Shown: piece by piece, positions 36,567-46,440 of the stretch | Layout: each line of letters opens with the position of its first letter | How positions within the stretch are numbered: position 1 is the first letter of the stretch | DNA from: Sphingobacteriaceae bacterium | GTDB lineage: Bacteria; Bacteroidota; Bacteroidia; UBA7662 | Reading direction: 5' to 3' | Length of the DNA stretch: 64,000 nt | NCBI GenBank assembly: GCA_030682795.1 | Contig: JAUXNJ010000047.1 | Span: forward strand, 350,845 to 414,844 | Made by a program: the position numbers and the translations under genes | The notes under the pieces: model-generated | Told to the model about the DNA's origin: nothing | Databases searched by the model: none | Seen by the model: only the letters and a program-made list of their open reading frames with translations

Positions 36567-36845
36567 ATGGCCCACAAGAAAGGCGTCGGTAGTTCGAAGA
36601 ACGGACGCGAATCAGAAAGCAAACGACTTGGCGTAAAGATCTTTGGTGGTCAGTACGCTGCAAGCGGTAATATCATTGTTCGTCAGCGTGGCACCAAGCA
36701 CCACCCTGGTCAGAACGTTGGCATCGGTAAAGACCACACCCTCTTCGCTTTGGTAGATGGTAAGGTTCAGTTCCGCAAAGGACATTCAGATCGTTCTTTC
36801 GTTTCTGTAGTTCCTGTTGAAGTAGAAGCAACAGAAGCTAACTAA
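36567..36845 (+). CDS. rpmA: 50S ribosomal protein L27
   Basis: The 92-residue protein starts [20 protein letters not shown], the L27 N-terminus that reaches the peptidyl transferase centre, followed by [20 protein letters not shown] and [19 protein letters not shown]. No Firmicutes-type N-terminal extension is present. An AGGAG Shine-Dalgarno-like sequence sits 11 bp upstream of the ATG. The operon ends at the terminator just downstream. Confidence 0.97.
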   Translation: MAHKKGVGSSKNGRESESKRLGVKIFGGQYAASGNIIVRQRGTKHHPGQNVGIGKDHTLFALVDGKVQFRKGHSDRSFVSVVPVEVEATEAN

Positions 36846-36861
36846 AAGCGCACAACACATA

Positions 36862-36895
36862 AAAGCCTCATTCTTCATTGAATGAGGCTTTTTTT
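36862..36895 (+). terminator. Terminator of rplU-rpmA
   Basis: The stem AAGCCTCATTC / GAATGAGGCTT (11 bp, loop TTCATT in part) is followed by seven T. It is a strong intrinsic terminator 17 bp after the rpmA stop, and the A-run on its left could also help end the convergent polyprenyl synthase transcript. Confidence 0.9.
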
Positions 36896-36951
36896 ATGCA
36901 AAAAAATAGCCTCCCATAAGGAAAGCTATACTTAAGCAAAACGAAGATGCT

Positions 36952-37944
36952 CTATTCTTCGCGGGCAATTAAGTACTCAGCAAAGGCTTTAAGTTTGGCT
37001 TTCGCATGTTCATTGGCGCTTTCAATGCCATCTAAAGCAGCAAAGGCCCGCTGCAAAAGCGCTTGCATCTCTCCTTCAGCCATTTCCCGAATGCCCAAGC
37101 TTCTAAACAAATGCGTGACCTCTAATACTTTTGCTTCTGAATCAGGAGCCGCATACCAGCTATTTAGAGCAACACGTGTTGTTTGATCGGCAATTTCCAT
37201 GGCCTTAACTCTGAGGTAAGTGTTTTTATTGGCTAAAATATCACCACCAGGTTTCTTTCCAAATTTTTCAGGGTCTCCAAATACATCTAATAAATCATCC
37301 TGCACCTGAAAAGCAAGGCCCGTGTATAAACCAAAATCATAGGCCCTTTGCTGATCGGCAGCATGAGCACCCGCTTGAATGGCACCCATCTTCATGGCAG
37401 CCCCCAATAAAACCGAGGTTTTGAGTTTGATCATGCGCATGTATTCCTCCGTGGTAACGCGTTCACGGTCTTGAAAGTCCATATCGTATTGCTGGCCCTC
37501 ACACACCTCCAGAGCAACCTTATTAATTTCATGCAATAAAGCCGGCAGTTGGGTGGCATCAGCTGGTAATAATTGCTGGTAGGCCAACACCATCAGCGCA
37601 TCACCCGAAAGAATGGCAACGTTAGCATCGTATTTTTCATGCACCGTTTGCTTACCACGACGCAAAGGAGCCTTGTCCATGATATCGTCGTGCAACAAGG
37701 TGAAATTATGAAACAACTCCACAGCCAAAGCCGATGGCATGGCTGTAGCTGCTTCCTTGCCAAACAATTCAGCCGCAAGTAAAGCCAGTACCGGCCGCAA
37801 GCGCTTGCCACCAATGCTCATAAAATAGCTGATGGGCTCGTACAAGCGATTTGGATGCTCAGGCAAATCTAAATTCATCACCTTTTGGTGCACTAAATGC
37901 TGTAAAATGGCGATGTGTTGCTTTATTTCAGTAATCTGACTCAT
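36952..37944 (-). CDS. Polyprenyl (isoprenyl) diphosphate synthase
   Basis: The 330-residue protein belongs to the trans-isoprenyl diphosphate synthase family, adding isopentenyl diphosphate units to allylic diphosphates. Both aspartate-rich motifs are present: the first in LLHDDIMDKAPLRRGK (DDxxD) and the second in QVQDDLLDVFGDPEKFGKKPGGD. GGKRLRPVLALLA is the usual IPP-binding KRLRP region. It probably makes geranylgeranyl or longer diphosphate for menaquinone, but product length cannot be read with confidence. The start overlaps the rnr stop by 4 bp (ATGA), so the two are translationally coupled. Confidence 0.94.
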   Translation of the reverse strand: MSQITEIKQHIAILQHLVHQKVMNLDLPEHPNRLYEPISYFMSIGGKRLRPVLALLAAELFGKEAATAMPSALAVELFHNFTLLHDDIMDKAPLRRGKQTVHEKYDANVAILSGDALMVLAYQQLLPADATQLPALLHEINKVALEVCEGQQYDMDFQDRERVTTEEYMRMIKLKTSVLLGAAMKMGAIQAGAHAADQQRAYDFGLYTGLAFQVQDDLLDVFGDPEKFGKKPGGDILANKNTYLRVKAMEIADQTTRVALNSWYAAPDSEAKVLEVTHLFRSLGIREMAEGEMQALLQRAFAALDGIESANEHAKAKLKAFAEYLIAREE

Positions 37945-40094
37945 TTGGAGGCTTCGGGTAAATATTCAAAATCTACTTGTCGGGTACGAAGATCGGCTTT
38001 TTTGAGCTCCACTTGTACTTTTTGGCCCAGACGAATTTTGCGGCCGGAGCGATTGGCCACCACGCAGTACTCGTCCTCATCAAAGAAGTACTTATCATCG
38101 CGCATCGCTGCAAAACGTACCATGCCTTCACAATGGTTGTAATCAATCACCACATAAAATCCAAAATCGGTGATGCTGCCCACCAATCCTTCAAAAACTT
38201 CACCTACCCGGTCTTTGATCATTTCTATTTGCTTGTACTTGGTGGAGGCGCGCTCGGCTTGCGTTGCTGCTCGTTCCCGTTCGCTGCAATGCATGCAGTC
38301 CTTTTCGAGCTGCTCCTGCTGGGCAGGTTTGGCGCCCGACATGTACATATCAAGCAAGCGATGTACCAGTACGTCTGGGTACCGGCGAATGGGCGAGGTA
38401 AAATGGCTATAGTGCTGAAATGCTAAGCCATAGTGCCCAATATTTTTAGTGGTATAGATGGCTTTGGCCATGGTACGGATGGCCATCGACTCAATGATGT
38501 CTGCTTCTTCTTTTCCATCCAAATCTTCTACGAGCTTGTTGAAGGAAGCGCTGATCTCCTTGCGTCCTTTGGTATTGATTTCGTAGCCAAAGCGCTCCAC
38601 GAAGCGTGCAAAGGTACGTAGGCGCTCCATGTCTGGGGCATCGTGTACGCGGTAAACGAAGGAAGCGCGGAATTGGCCGCCCGACAAAGCCGATACATAA
38701 GCCGAAACCATGCGATTGGCCAGTAACATAAAGTCTTCGACCAGCATGTGGGCATCTTTGCGCTCTTTTACAAAAACCGACAATGGCTTGCCGTTTTCAT
38801 CGAGCTTAAACTTAAGTTCTTCCGATTCAAAACGAATGGAACCACGACGGAAACGTTCTTCCCGCAACTCGTGGGCGAGCTGGTTGAGCAACAGTACTTC
38901 CTTGGCAAAGGGACCTTCCTTGCTTTCTATGATTTTTTGAACCTCGTCGTAGGTGAAGCGGTGATCCGAATAAATGATGGTGCGGCCAAACCATTCTTGC
39001 ACCACCTCACCCTTCGGGGTCATTTGAAATACGGCCGAATAACAGAGTTTGTCCTCTTTGGGCCGCAATGAACACACCATATTACTGAGGTTTTCAGGCA
39101 GCATAGGCACCACACGGTCGACTAAATACACCGAGGTAGCACGTCTGTATGCTTCTTTGTCGAGGGGACTCCCCGGCGTTACATAATGCGAAACGTCGGC
39201 AATGTGGATGCCGATTTCATAGTTGCCATTATCGAGGTACTCCAAGGAAAGCGCATCGTCAAAATCCTTTGCATCATCGGGGTCAATGGTGAAGGTGGTG
39301 ATGCCTCTAAAGTCGCGGCGCTTGTCGATTTCGGCTTGTTCGATTTTCAAACTGAATTTTTCAGCTTGGGCAATCACCTCTGGCGGAAATTGCAGTGGAA
39401 AACCAAATTCGGCAGTAATCGACATCATTTCGGTGTCGTGATCACCAGGCGAACCTAAAATCTCTGTGATTTCTCCGTTAGGATTGTCGCGATGCGCAGG
39501 CCAATCGATGAGCTTCACAATCACCTTCTGGCCATGCTTGGCCCCCATCAGTTTATCACGCGCCACTAAAAAATCGATGCCCATGTCCTTGCTATCTGGC
39601 GTCACAAAAGCATATTGGTCGGTAATGGCTACTACTCCCACGAAAAACTCCCGGAAACGACTCACAATTTCGACTACCTCTGCCTCACGTTTCCCAGAAC
39701 CGCCCCTTCCCTTTTTCACCCTAACCTTCACGGTATCGTTCGGTAAGGCATTGTTCAATTTACTTTCGGGAATAAAAAGGTCGTCTTCGCCCTCTTCAGT
39801 GATCAAAAAACCGAAACCCTTGGCAGTAATCGATACTTTCCCTTCCATGGTCTCTTCTTTCTTACGCAGCCGATAAGAGCCAGGACGCATTTCTTCCAAA
39901 GTCTCTTGTGCAAACAGCTTTTCTACTACTTGCTGCACCATGGCACGCCCCATTTCGTCGGTAACGCGCAATTTGGCCGCAATTTCTTTGTAATTATAGG
40001 ATTTGTCGTTTTTCGAAGCTCGGAAAATCCGCAAAACTTCATCCGACAAATTAATAAGTTCTTTTTTCAGTTTATTTTGAGGTGCTTTTGCCAT
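37941..40094 (-). CDS. rnr: Ribonuclease R
   Basis: The 717-residue protein is a processive 3'-5' exoribonuclease of the RNB family, able to degrade structured RNA. It has an N-terminal winged-helix part (EVLRIFRASKNDKSYNYKEIA region), cold-shock OB domains (GKVSITAKGFGFLITEE), the RNB catalytic core with TIDPDDAKDFDDALS (metal-binding aspartates) and GIHIADVSHYV, the HYSHFTSPIRRYPDVLVHR motif, and a C-terminal S1 domain (VFEGLVGSITDFGFYVVIDY). Length fits RNase R. It lies 2 bp downstream of the fused ABC ATPase gene and is coupled to the polyprenyl synthase gene. Confidence 0.97.
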   Translation of the reverse strand: MAKAPQNKLKKELINLSDEVLRIFRASKNDKSYNYKEIAAKLRVTDEMGRAMVQQVVEKLFAQETLEEMRPGSYRLRKKEETMEGKVSITAKGFGFLITEEGEDDLFIPESKLNNALPNDTVKVRVKKGRGGSGKREAEVVEIVSRFREFFVGVVAITDQYAFVTPDSKDMGIDFLVARDKLMGAKHGQKVIVKLIDWPAHRDNPNGEITEILGSPGDHDTEMMSITAEFGFPLQFPPEVIAQAEKFSLKIEQAEIDKRRDFRGITTFTIDPDDAKDFDDALSLEYLDNGNYEIGIHIADVSHYVTPGSPLDKEAYRRATSVYLVDRVVPMLPENLSNMVCSLRPKEDKLCYSAVFQMTPKGEVVQEWFGRTIIYSDHRFTYDEVQKIIESKEGPFAKEVLLLNQLAHELREERFRRGSIRFESEELKFKLDENGKPLSVFVKERKDAHMLVEDFMLLANRMVSAYVSALSGGQFRASFVYRVHDAPDMERLRTFARFVERFGYEINTKGRKEISASFNKLVEDLDGKEEADIIESMAIRTMAKAIYTTKNIGHYGLAFQHYSHFTSPIRRYPDVLVHRLLDMYMSGAKPAQQEQLEKDCMHCSERERAATQAERASTKYKQIEMIKDRVGEVFEGLVGSITDFGFYVVIDYNHCEGMVRFAAMRDDKYFFDEDEYCVVANRSGRKIRLGQKVQVELKKADLRTRQVDFEYLPEASK

Positions 40095-40096
40095 AA

Positions 40097-41833
40097 TTAA
40101 TAGAATTTAGTTTCGGGAATGGCTGCAATCAGTTGGCGCGTATATGCTGTTTGAGGGTGCAAATACAAGGCATCCGCCTCTTGCAATTCTTCACATTTGC
40201 CAGCTTTTAAAACCATCACCCGGTCGGATAGGTGTTTGACAACCGACAAATCGTGTGAAATAAATATATAAGTTAAACCTAGTTCCTTTTGTAAACTTTT
40301 AAGTAAATTTAAAACTTGAGCTTGTACAGACACGTCTAGCGCCGAAACCGACTCATCGCAAACGATAAACTCAGGTTCCATAGCCAAACAACGTGCAATC
40401 ACAATGCGCTGACGCTGGCCACCACTGAATTCATGGGGATATTTACGTAAGACCGAGGCTGGTAAACTCACCTGCTCTAGTAATTCAACCAACCGCTTTT
40501 GTCGTTCCGAAGCCGACTTTCGCAAACCATGCACTTTTATTGGCTCTTCCAAAGCTTCGCCTATGGTCATACGTGGATTCAAACTACCAAAAGGATCTTG
40601 AAAAATTACTTGAACCTTACGGCGAAACAGTTTACGAATCGCTCCATTCATTTGGTCATACACCACTCCCTTATAACTTAAGCTTCCGGAAGTTGGTTCC
40701 TGAAGACCTGCAACCAATTTTCCAATAGTGCTTTTACCAGAACCTGATTCACCCACTAATCCCAAAGTTTCGTGGGGGAAAACCGTGAAACTCACCCCAT
40801 CTACAGCCTTAACATAACTGGGCTTTTGCCAAAAGACTTCCTTTTGTGGATACCAAAGCTTTAAATCGTGTACCTCTAAAAGCGGCTGCTGCGCATACAA
40901 TACTTGCAAATGTGCGGTGCGAATGTCAGGGGCTTGCACTGGCAATTTCAAGTCTTCCTCAGAAGAAGCTTCCAAAAAGTCTTTTACCGTTAATAAACGC
41001 TCGTAACGTTGTCCCAATACAGGCCTACAAGCCAATAAACCCTTGGTGTAACTGCTCTTTGGCTGTTGAAAAACCTGTGATACCTTCCCAAATTCCATTT
41101 GCTTACCTTGATACATCACCAAAACTTCGTCGGCCATTTGGGCAATGACCCCCAAATCGTGCGTGATAAAAATTACAGAAAGCCCCCTGCTTTCACTCAA
41201 TGACCGCAGCAGGGCTAAAATAGTGGCTTGCACGGTCACATCCAAGGCAGTGGTGGGTTCGTCGGCAATAAGCAGCGCCGGGTTACAACTCAAAGCTATG
41301 GCAATCATCACCCGCTGCCGCTGACCACCACTCAGTTCATGCGGATACGATTGTACCAAAACTTCTGCCCGAGGCAGCTGCACTTCCTTAAAAAGCGCAA
41401 TAACTTGGTCCTGTACCTCCTTTTCCGTCAAGTCAGGCTGGTGCAGCCGAATGGCCTCTGCTACTTGCTCACCGCAGCGCATCACAGGATTGAGGGCAGA
41501 CATAGGTTCCTGAAAAATCATGGCCATTCCTTTACCACGAAGCGCTCGATGGGCGTCTTTTGAAAGCCCCACTAGCTCTACCGCGCGTCCGGCAAATTGA
41601 AACTCGATACTACCTGTTTCAATGCGCGCAAAATCTTTAGGCAATAACCCCATGATGGCGAGCGAGGTAACCGATTTTCCTGAACCGGACTCTCCTACTA
41701 TACCCAAAACCTTCCCTGGCATAAGCTCAAAGTCAACACCATGGGTTACCTGATGAAACGTACCCGCCTGTAAAAAGGAAACCGAAAGATTTTGAACCCG
41801 CAAGAGGCGCCGCAGAAAAACTTCATTAGACAT
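40097..41833 (-). CDS. Fused double-ATPase of a dipeptide/oligopeptide-type ABC transporter
   Basis: The 578-residue protein contains two complete ABC cassettes of the OppD/OppF kind in tandem, like YejF. Cassette 1 has GIVGESGSGKSVTSLAI, HELSGGQRQRVMIA and IADEPTTALDV; cassette 2 has GLVGESGSGKSTIGKLV, HEFSGGQRQRIVIAR and CDESVSALDVS. An oligopeptide-transporter C-terminal stretch (GLLACRPVLGQRYERL) follows the first. It powers an importer for peptides or related solutes, but no permease or binding protein is encoded nearby. The ATG giving MSNEVFLRR is preferred to a TTG two codons upstream. It heads the run ABC-rnr-polyprenyl synthase. Confidence 0.94.
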   Translation of the reverse strand: MSNEVFLRRLLRVQNLSVSFLQAGTFHQVTHGVDFELMPGKVLGIVGESGSGKSVTSLAIMGLLPKDFARIETGSIEFQFAGRAVELVGLSKDAHRALRGKGMAMIFQEPMSALNPVMRCGEQVAEAIRLHQPDLTEKEVQDQVIALFKEVQLPRAEVLVQSYPHELSGGQRQRVMIAIALSCNPALLIADEPTTALDVTVQATILALLRSLSESRGLSVIFITHDLGVIAQMADEVLVMYQGKQMEFGKVSQVFQQPKSSYTKGLLACRPVLGQRYERLLTVKDFLEASSEEDLKLPVQAPDIRTAHLQVLYAQQPLLEVHDLKLWYPQKEVFWQKPSYVKAVDGVSFTVFPHETLGLVGESGSGKSTIGKLVAGLQEPTSGSLSYKGVVYDQMNGAIRKLFRRKVQVIFQDPFGSLNPRMTIGEALEEPIKVHGLRKSASERQKRLVELLEQVSLPASVLRKYPHEFSGGQRQRIVIARCLAMEPEFIVCDESVSALDVSVQAQVLNLLKSLQKELGLTYIFISHDLSVVKHLSDRVMVLKAGKCEELQEADALYLHPQTAYTRQLIAAIPETKFY

Positions 41834-42012
41834 GCACAAGCAAAATAACAGCTTTTATGGCAGGTCGTGTAAAATGCCTCTTAAATTTTCTGAAAGAAAA
41901 AGAGATATCCACACAAGCCGCTAATACCACAAGATGAAGTGAATATTTAAAATGCAAAACATACGTTTTTTCAACAAAAGCAGTTAACAACTAGGAAAAG
42001 CGCGATAATAAG

Positions 42013-42042
42013 TTTGTGATACAAAGCTTTAGCTTATTTTTG
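42013..42042 (+). promoter_or_regulatory. Near-ideal Bacteroidota promoter before the coiled-coil protein gene
   Basis: TTTG at 42013-42016 and TATTTTTG at 42035-42042 are separated by 18 bp. Both boxes match the -33/-7 consensus without mismatch, and the -7 box is 29 bp before the ATG. It is the clearest sigma-ABfr-type promoter in the window. Confidence 0.75.
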
Positions 42043-42071
42043 CACCCAAATCTATTCAAAGCCCTTATAAA

Positions 42072-42974
42072 ATGACCGAAGACAAAAAACCTAATTCCAA
42101 GAGGCTAGCCCTCATCATAGTAATTATCCTGCTCATTTTGCTGAATGGCGTTTTCATTTACATTTGGAATACCAACCGGGTCTTGAAGGAAGAATCACAA
42201 CGGCTTTTACTTCAAAAGGAAGTTGAATTCCAAAAGGCAGTAGGTGAATTAAACCTTTTCAAGGGCAAAAATGCACAGTTGGATAGTCTAGTAGAAGCCG
42301 CCAACCTAGAATTGGCAAGCAAAAGCGCCTCGTTAGACAGTTTACTACAAATCAATAAACTGTCGGCCCAACAAATCGAAAAGTTTAAACGGGAAAACGG
42401 AAAGCTGAACTACTATAAGAAGATTTATCTCGAAAAAATCGACTCATTGATCAAGGCCAATGAGTTTCTGCAAGTTGAAAATCGATCGCTCAAAGCGGTA
42501 ATTAAGTCGGAGCAACGCAAAACAGAGCAGCTCACTGATGAGAATGTGATGTTAACCAACAAGGTGGCATTGGGCGCTGTCCTTAAAGTATCTAATTTAT
42601 CGGTTGAAGGCATCCGGATGCGCTCAGGTGGTAAAGAGGTATCTACCAGTCGCGCTCGAAATGTAGAAAAAATCAAAGCCTGCTTTACCTTGAGCGAAAA
42701 CCGGGTGGCTAATCGCGGTAACAAGAACATCTACTTGCGGGTAATTAGCCCTGAGGGCTCTTCCCTTTGGATTGAAGACGCAGGTTCTGGTAAATTTATG
42801 GCCGCTGGGCAGGAAACCTTGTACACCGCCAAAGCAACTGTAGATTATCAGCAGGAAGAGTTACCCATCTGTATTTATTGGACCAAAGGCTCCCCATTCA
42901 CAGAAGGCACCTACAAAGCGGAAGTTTATGCCGATGGCATCCTGATTGGAGAATCAAGTTTCGACTTGCGTTAA
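42072..42974 (+). CDS. Membrane-anchored coiled-coil protein with a C-terminal beta domain
   Basis: The 300-residue protein has a short basic N-terminus, one strong transmembrane helix (LALIIVIILLILLNGVFIYIW, about residues 11-32), a coiled coil to about residue 165 (repeated heptads such as LDSLVEAANLELASKSASLDS), and a C-terminal beta-sandwich-like region (about 170-300) with YLRVISPEGSSLW and ICIYWTKGSPFTEGTYKAEVYADG. Orientation from the signal-anchor suggests the coil and beta domain are outside the cytoplasm. I recognise no named family. Its near-perfect promoter and following terminator show it is a single-gene transcription unit. A spacer between envelope layers is a guess. Confidence 0.8.
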   Translation: MTEDKKPNSKRLALIIVIILLILLNGVFIYIWNTNRVLKEESQRLLLQKEVEFQKAVGELNLFKGKNAQLDSLVEAANLELASKSASLDSLLQINKLSAQQIEKFKRENGKLNYYKKIYLEKIDSLIKANEFLQVENRSLKAVIKSEQRKTEQLTDENVMLTNKVALGAVLKVSNLSVEGIRMRSGGKEVSTSRARNVEKIKACFTLSENRVANRGNKNIYLRVISPEGSSLWIEDAGSGKFMAAGQETLYTAKATVDYQQEELPICIYWTKGSPFTEGTYKAEVYADGILIGESSFDLR

Positions 42975-42990
42975 ACCTTAAAAGCAGCAT

Positions 42991-43018
42991 AAAAAAACCT
43001 CCCACGGGAGGTTTTTTT
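42991..43018. terminator. Bidirectional terminator between convergent genes
   Basis: A-run, CCTCCC-AC-GGGAGG, then seven T: a short symmetrical GC stem flanked by A and T tracts on both strands. It can end the coiled-coil gene rightwards and the SirB1-like gene leftwards. Confidence 0.85.
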
Positions 43019-43053
43019 ATGCCTGTACTTTCGGATTTGAAATCGCAACGACC

Positions 43054-43977
43054 TTAGTCCTGCATGCCCCCGGGGCCAAGTCGTTTGTTCACATACACCG
43101 CAATCATATCGCGCAAAGTTTCAATCTCCTTCACCTTATCGAGCTTCTTCTCTTCCTGATACGACCCGATGAGGTTATTGCACACCCTGGTTACAATTTC
43201 GAAAACAGAGCAAGCTTTGTAAAAACGGGCTTCAGGCTCCTTTTTGATTAATTGCAAGAACTGGTCAATTTCTTTCTTACCAAATACCATCCCTTTATTA
43301 AACGGATTGATGTAAAATAAGGGTTCGCGCTGTTCCATCGGCAAATTTTCGGCTGCTTCTGAATCATCGAGGTAGGCCAAAATGAAATGCTGTGGCAAAT
43401 TGATGCCGTAAATGGGCACATTCAAACGCTGGGCAATAATCATGTATAATACGCAGAGGCTAATGGGATTGCCTTTTCGTGTTTCTAACACCTTATTGAT
43501 AAAGCTATTCTGTGGATCGTTGTAATGGTCGGTATTGCCCGAAAAGCCATGAATCCTAAAAAAAATATGGTTCAGGATGCGTACCTTCTCCAGTGCAGTA
43601 AGGTAATAGTTCATCTCCATCCAGGCATCAATCCTGATCGATTCGATGTGGTTACGCACCCTGTTTTCTTGCAAATCGGGGTATTGGTAGCGGGCTATGA
43701 TGAGCATGGCTTGCAGCAAATCGTGTCGACTGCTTTCCAACCAAGTATGCAGCGCATCGTGGGTTTGCTGAAACTGAATTTTATGGATGATGTTTTCGAT
43801 GCGCTCCTGCAGCTGCAAATCGCGCAAATCCTCCCAAACATGCTCCAAACGGGGAATGATTTCGTTGCCGTACGACAAAAGCTGCTCAGTGACATGCGCC
43901 ACCACCTCTTCGTCGCTGTCATCCAGCAACGAAATGAGGGCCTTCAGCCTTTCGTCTGTTACGTTTTCGTTGTTCAT
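43054..43977 (-). CDS. SirB1/transglutaminase-like core-2 family protein
   Basis: The 307-residue protein matches the SirB1/YchA-type family with a degenerate transglutaminase-like fold: KGNPISLCVLYMIIAQRLNVPIYGINLP is the core motif, followed by QHFILAYLDD and FYINPFNKG. The first 100 residues are helical and HEAT/TPR-like (LISLLDDSDEEVVAHVTEQL). The molecular role of the family is not established. In enterobacteria it lies near prfA/prmC, but here its neighbours are topA and a coiled-coil gene. No signal peptide is present, so it is cytoplasmic. The nearby topA gene, 49 bp downstream in the same direction, may be cotranscribed or not. Confidence 0.82.
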   Translation of the reverse strand: MNNENVTDERLKALISLLDDSDEEVVAHVTEQLLSYGNEIIPRLEHVWEDLRDLQLQERIENIIHKIQFQQTHDALHTWLESSRHDLLQAMLIIARYQYPDLQENRVRNHIESIRIDAWMEMNYYLTALEKVRILNHIFFRIHGFSGNTDHYNDPQNSFINKVLETRKGNPISLCVLYMIIAQRLNVPIYGINLPQHFILAYLDDSEAAENLPMEQREPLFYINPFNKGMVFGKKEIDQFLQLIKKEPEARFYKACSVFEIVTRVCNNLIGSYQEEKKLDKVKEIETLRDMIAVYVNKRLGPGGMQD

Positions 43978-44026
43978 GCGTTAATAAGGTGAAGCAACAA
44001 AAAATCGTTCAGAGTATATCGACAAA

Positions 44027-46357
44027 TTATCCCCGTTTTTTGGCGCGGGGACTTTTCTTCGTGCTTTCTGGTGTGTTTGCTATAATCTCCAAACAAGCTT
44101 CTATGGTCAAACCTTGGGCATCGGTGCCTTTGGGAATCTTGTAATTCTTCTTGTTTTGGGTGATATATGGTCCATACATGCCATTTAGTACCTGCACACC
44201 TTCGGCTTCGAAATCATGAATCATACGATTGGCATCTTTGGCGCGCTTTTCTTGAATGAGCTCGATAGCCTCCTCTGCTGTGATAGCCAAAGGATCTTGC
44301 TCCTTCTTCAGCGATACAAATTTGCCATCGTGGCGTACATAAGGACCAAACCGGCCTACGCCTATCACCATTTCTTTGTCTTCATACATGCCTACCTCTC
44401 GCGGCAGCTTAAACAGCTCCATCGCGTCTTCAAAAGTAAGCTGCTCGATGTGCATGCCCTGGCGCAAATTGGCGTACAACGGCTTGGCTTCGGCATCTTC
44501 GAGGTTGGTTTTAACGGCAATAGGACCAAAACGGCCCATCCGCACCGACACTTGCCAGCCTGTAGTTGGATCGGCGCCTAAAATCCGCTCACCCGTGATG
44601 CGTTCGCTATTTTCAATGGTATCTTCCACATTTGCATGAAAAGGCTTGTAGAAGGTTTCGATCATCTGTTTCCAATCTAAATTGCCCTCTGCAATGTGGT
44701 CAAACTCCTCTTCAACATTGGCGGTGAACTGGAAGTCCATCACCTTTGGAAAATGTACCATCAGGAAATCATTCACCAGCATCCCGATATCCGTTGGCGC
44801 GAGCTTGCCTTTGTCTGCACCCGTGGTTTCAGTCTTCTCCTGACGGCTAATGGCATCTTTAGCAAGTTCCAACACCACGAAATTCCGCTGAAAACCTTCT
44901 ATTTCGGTACGTTCTACATAGCCACGCTTTTGAATGGTGCTGATGGTGGGCGCGTAAGTAGATGGACGGCCTATACCCAATTCTTCTAACTTTTTAACCA
45001 AACTGGCTTCGGTGTAGCGGCTGGGTGGACGACTGTAACGCTGGGTAGCGGTGATGCTGCGAGCCTCCAACAAATCTCCCTTAGTAACAGCTGGGAGGTT
45101 ATTTGAGGTTTCTTCATCGCCCGATTCATCATCATCCGACTCGAGATATACCTTCAAAAAGCCTTCAAACTGAATGATTTCGCCTTCGGCTTGGAAAAAC
45201 TGATTGAGGCCATCGGGACGAATCTTCAAAACAGTCTTTTCAATTTCCGCCTCACTCATTTGCGAGGCAATGGCGCGCTTCCAGATCAATTCATATAATG
45301 AAATCAGGTCCTTTTCGCCTTCAATGCTGTGGTTTTCGAAATAAGTCGGGCGAATGGCCTCATGCGCTTCCTGCGCAGATGCAGATTTGGTTTTGAACTG
45401 GCGTTGCTTGTGAAACTCCTGGCCATAGGCACTGATGATTTCATTGCGTGCACCTTCTTGAGCAGTTTGCGACAAATTCACGCTATCGGTACGCATATAA
45501 GTAATGTAACCCGCTTCGTACAACTGCTGGGCCATGCGCATGGTTTTTGTTACCGAGAAACGTAATTTTCGTGAAGCCTCCTGTTGCAAGGTTGAAGTGG
45601 TAAAGGGCGGCGCTGGCGACTTTTTCAAAGGGCGCTTTTCAACGCTATCTACCGTAAAGTTTTTACCTATGAGTTGCTTGAGGAAGACTTCAGCTTCTGC
45701 CTCGGTCTGAAAGCGCTCAGGCAATTCAGACTTGATTTGTTGTTTGCTTTTGCCGGATGCCAAGGTGAAGATGGCGTTCACCCGAAAGGCTGGCGTGGCA
45801 TTAAAAGCTTGCACTTCGCGCTCACGGTCTACTACAAGCCTTACTGAAACTGACTGCACTCTACCAGCTGACAATGAAGGCTTTACTTTACGCCACAAAA
45901 CCGGAGATATTTCAAATCCCACCAGCCGGTCGAGCACCCTACGCGCTTGCTGGGCGTTTACCAAATTATAATCAATGCCGCGTGGTTGTTCAATGGCGCG
46001 CAGGATGGCAGGCTTGGTAATTTCATGGAAAACGATGCGTTTAATTTTTTCTTCTTTGAGTTTTAGTACCTCTTTGAGATGCCAAGAAATGGCCTCTCCT
46101 TCGCGGTCTTCATCGGAAGCAAGCCAAACTACCTGCGCCTCGTCTGCCAACTTTTTCAGCTCTGAAACCACTGTTTTTTTGTCTGCTGATACCTCATATA
46201 CAGGCTCAAATTGCTCTTCAATAAGCACGCCTTTATTACCCTTTTTCAGGTCTCTGATATGCCCAAAGCTCGATTTCACTAAAAATTCCTTGCCAAGAAA
46301 ACCTTCAATCGTTTTTGCCTTGGCAGGCGACTCCACAATTACCAAATTCTTCACCAT
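44027..46357 (-). CDS. topA: DNA topoisomerase I
   Basis: The 776-residue protein relaxes negative supercoils as a type IA topoisomerase. It starts MVKNLVIVESPAKAKT (Toprim, catalytic Glu), with SDEDREGEAISWHL (Toprim DxD-type acids), PRGIDYNLVNAQQARRVLDRLVGFE, the active-site Tyr in AGYITYMRTDSVNLS, and GIGRPSTYAPTISTI. Instead of Zn-ribbon fingers it ends in repeat motifs (MGRFGPIAVKT, VGRFGPYVRHDG, MYGPYITQNKKNYKIP) of the C-terminal repeat type. I used the inner ATG; a GTG four codons upstream is possible. An acidic linker (DDDESGDEETS) interrupts the core near residue 400. Confidence 0.96.
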   Translation of the reverse strand: MVKNLVIVESPAKAKTIEGFLGKEFLVKSSFGHIRDLKKGNKGVLIEEQFEPVYEVSADKKTVVSELKKLADEAQVVWLASDEDREGEAISWHLKEVLKLKEEKIKRIVFHEITKPAILRAIEQPRGIDYNLVNAQQARRVLDRLVGFEISPVLWRKVKPSLSAGRVQSVSVRLVVDREREVQAFNATPAFRVNAIFTLASGKSKQQIKSELPERFQTEAEAEVFLKQLIGKNFTVDSVEKRPLKKSPAPPFTTSTLQQEASRKLRFSVTKTMRMAQQLYEAGYITYMRTDSVNLSQTAQEGARNEIISAYGQEFHKQRQFKTKSASAQEAHEAIRPTYFENHSIEGEKDLISLYELIWKRAIASQMSEAEIEKTVLKIRPDGLNQFFQAEGEIIQFEGFLKVYLESDDDESGDEETSNNLPAVTKGDLLEARSITATQRYSRPPSRYTEASLVKKLEELGIGRPSTYAPTISTIQKRGYVERTEIEGFQRNFVVLELAKDAISRQEKTETTGADKGKLAPTDIGMLVNDFLMVHFPKVMDFQFTANVEEEFDHIAEGNLDWKQMIETFYKPFHANVEDTIENSERITGERILGADPTTGWQVSVRMGRFGPIAVKTNLEDAEAKPLYANLRQGMHIEQLTFEDAMELFKLPREVGMYEDKEMVIGVGRFGPYVRHDGKFVSLKKEQDPLAITAEEAIELIQEKRAKDANRMIHDFEAEGVQVLNGMYGPYITQNKKNYKIPKGTDAQGLTIEACLEIIANTPESTKKSPRAKKRG

Positions 46358-46440
46358 CTGATGCTTCACCTTTATTAATTCGAACGCAAATTAAAGGATA
46401 AGATATTGGAAAGGACAATTTCACTGCAAAAACATAAAAA

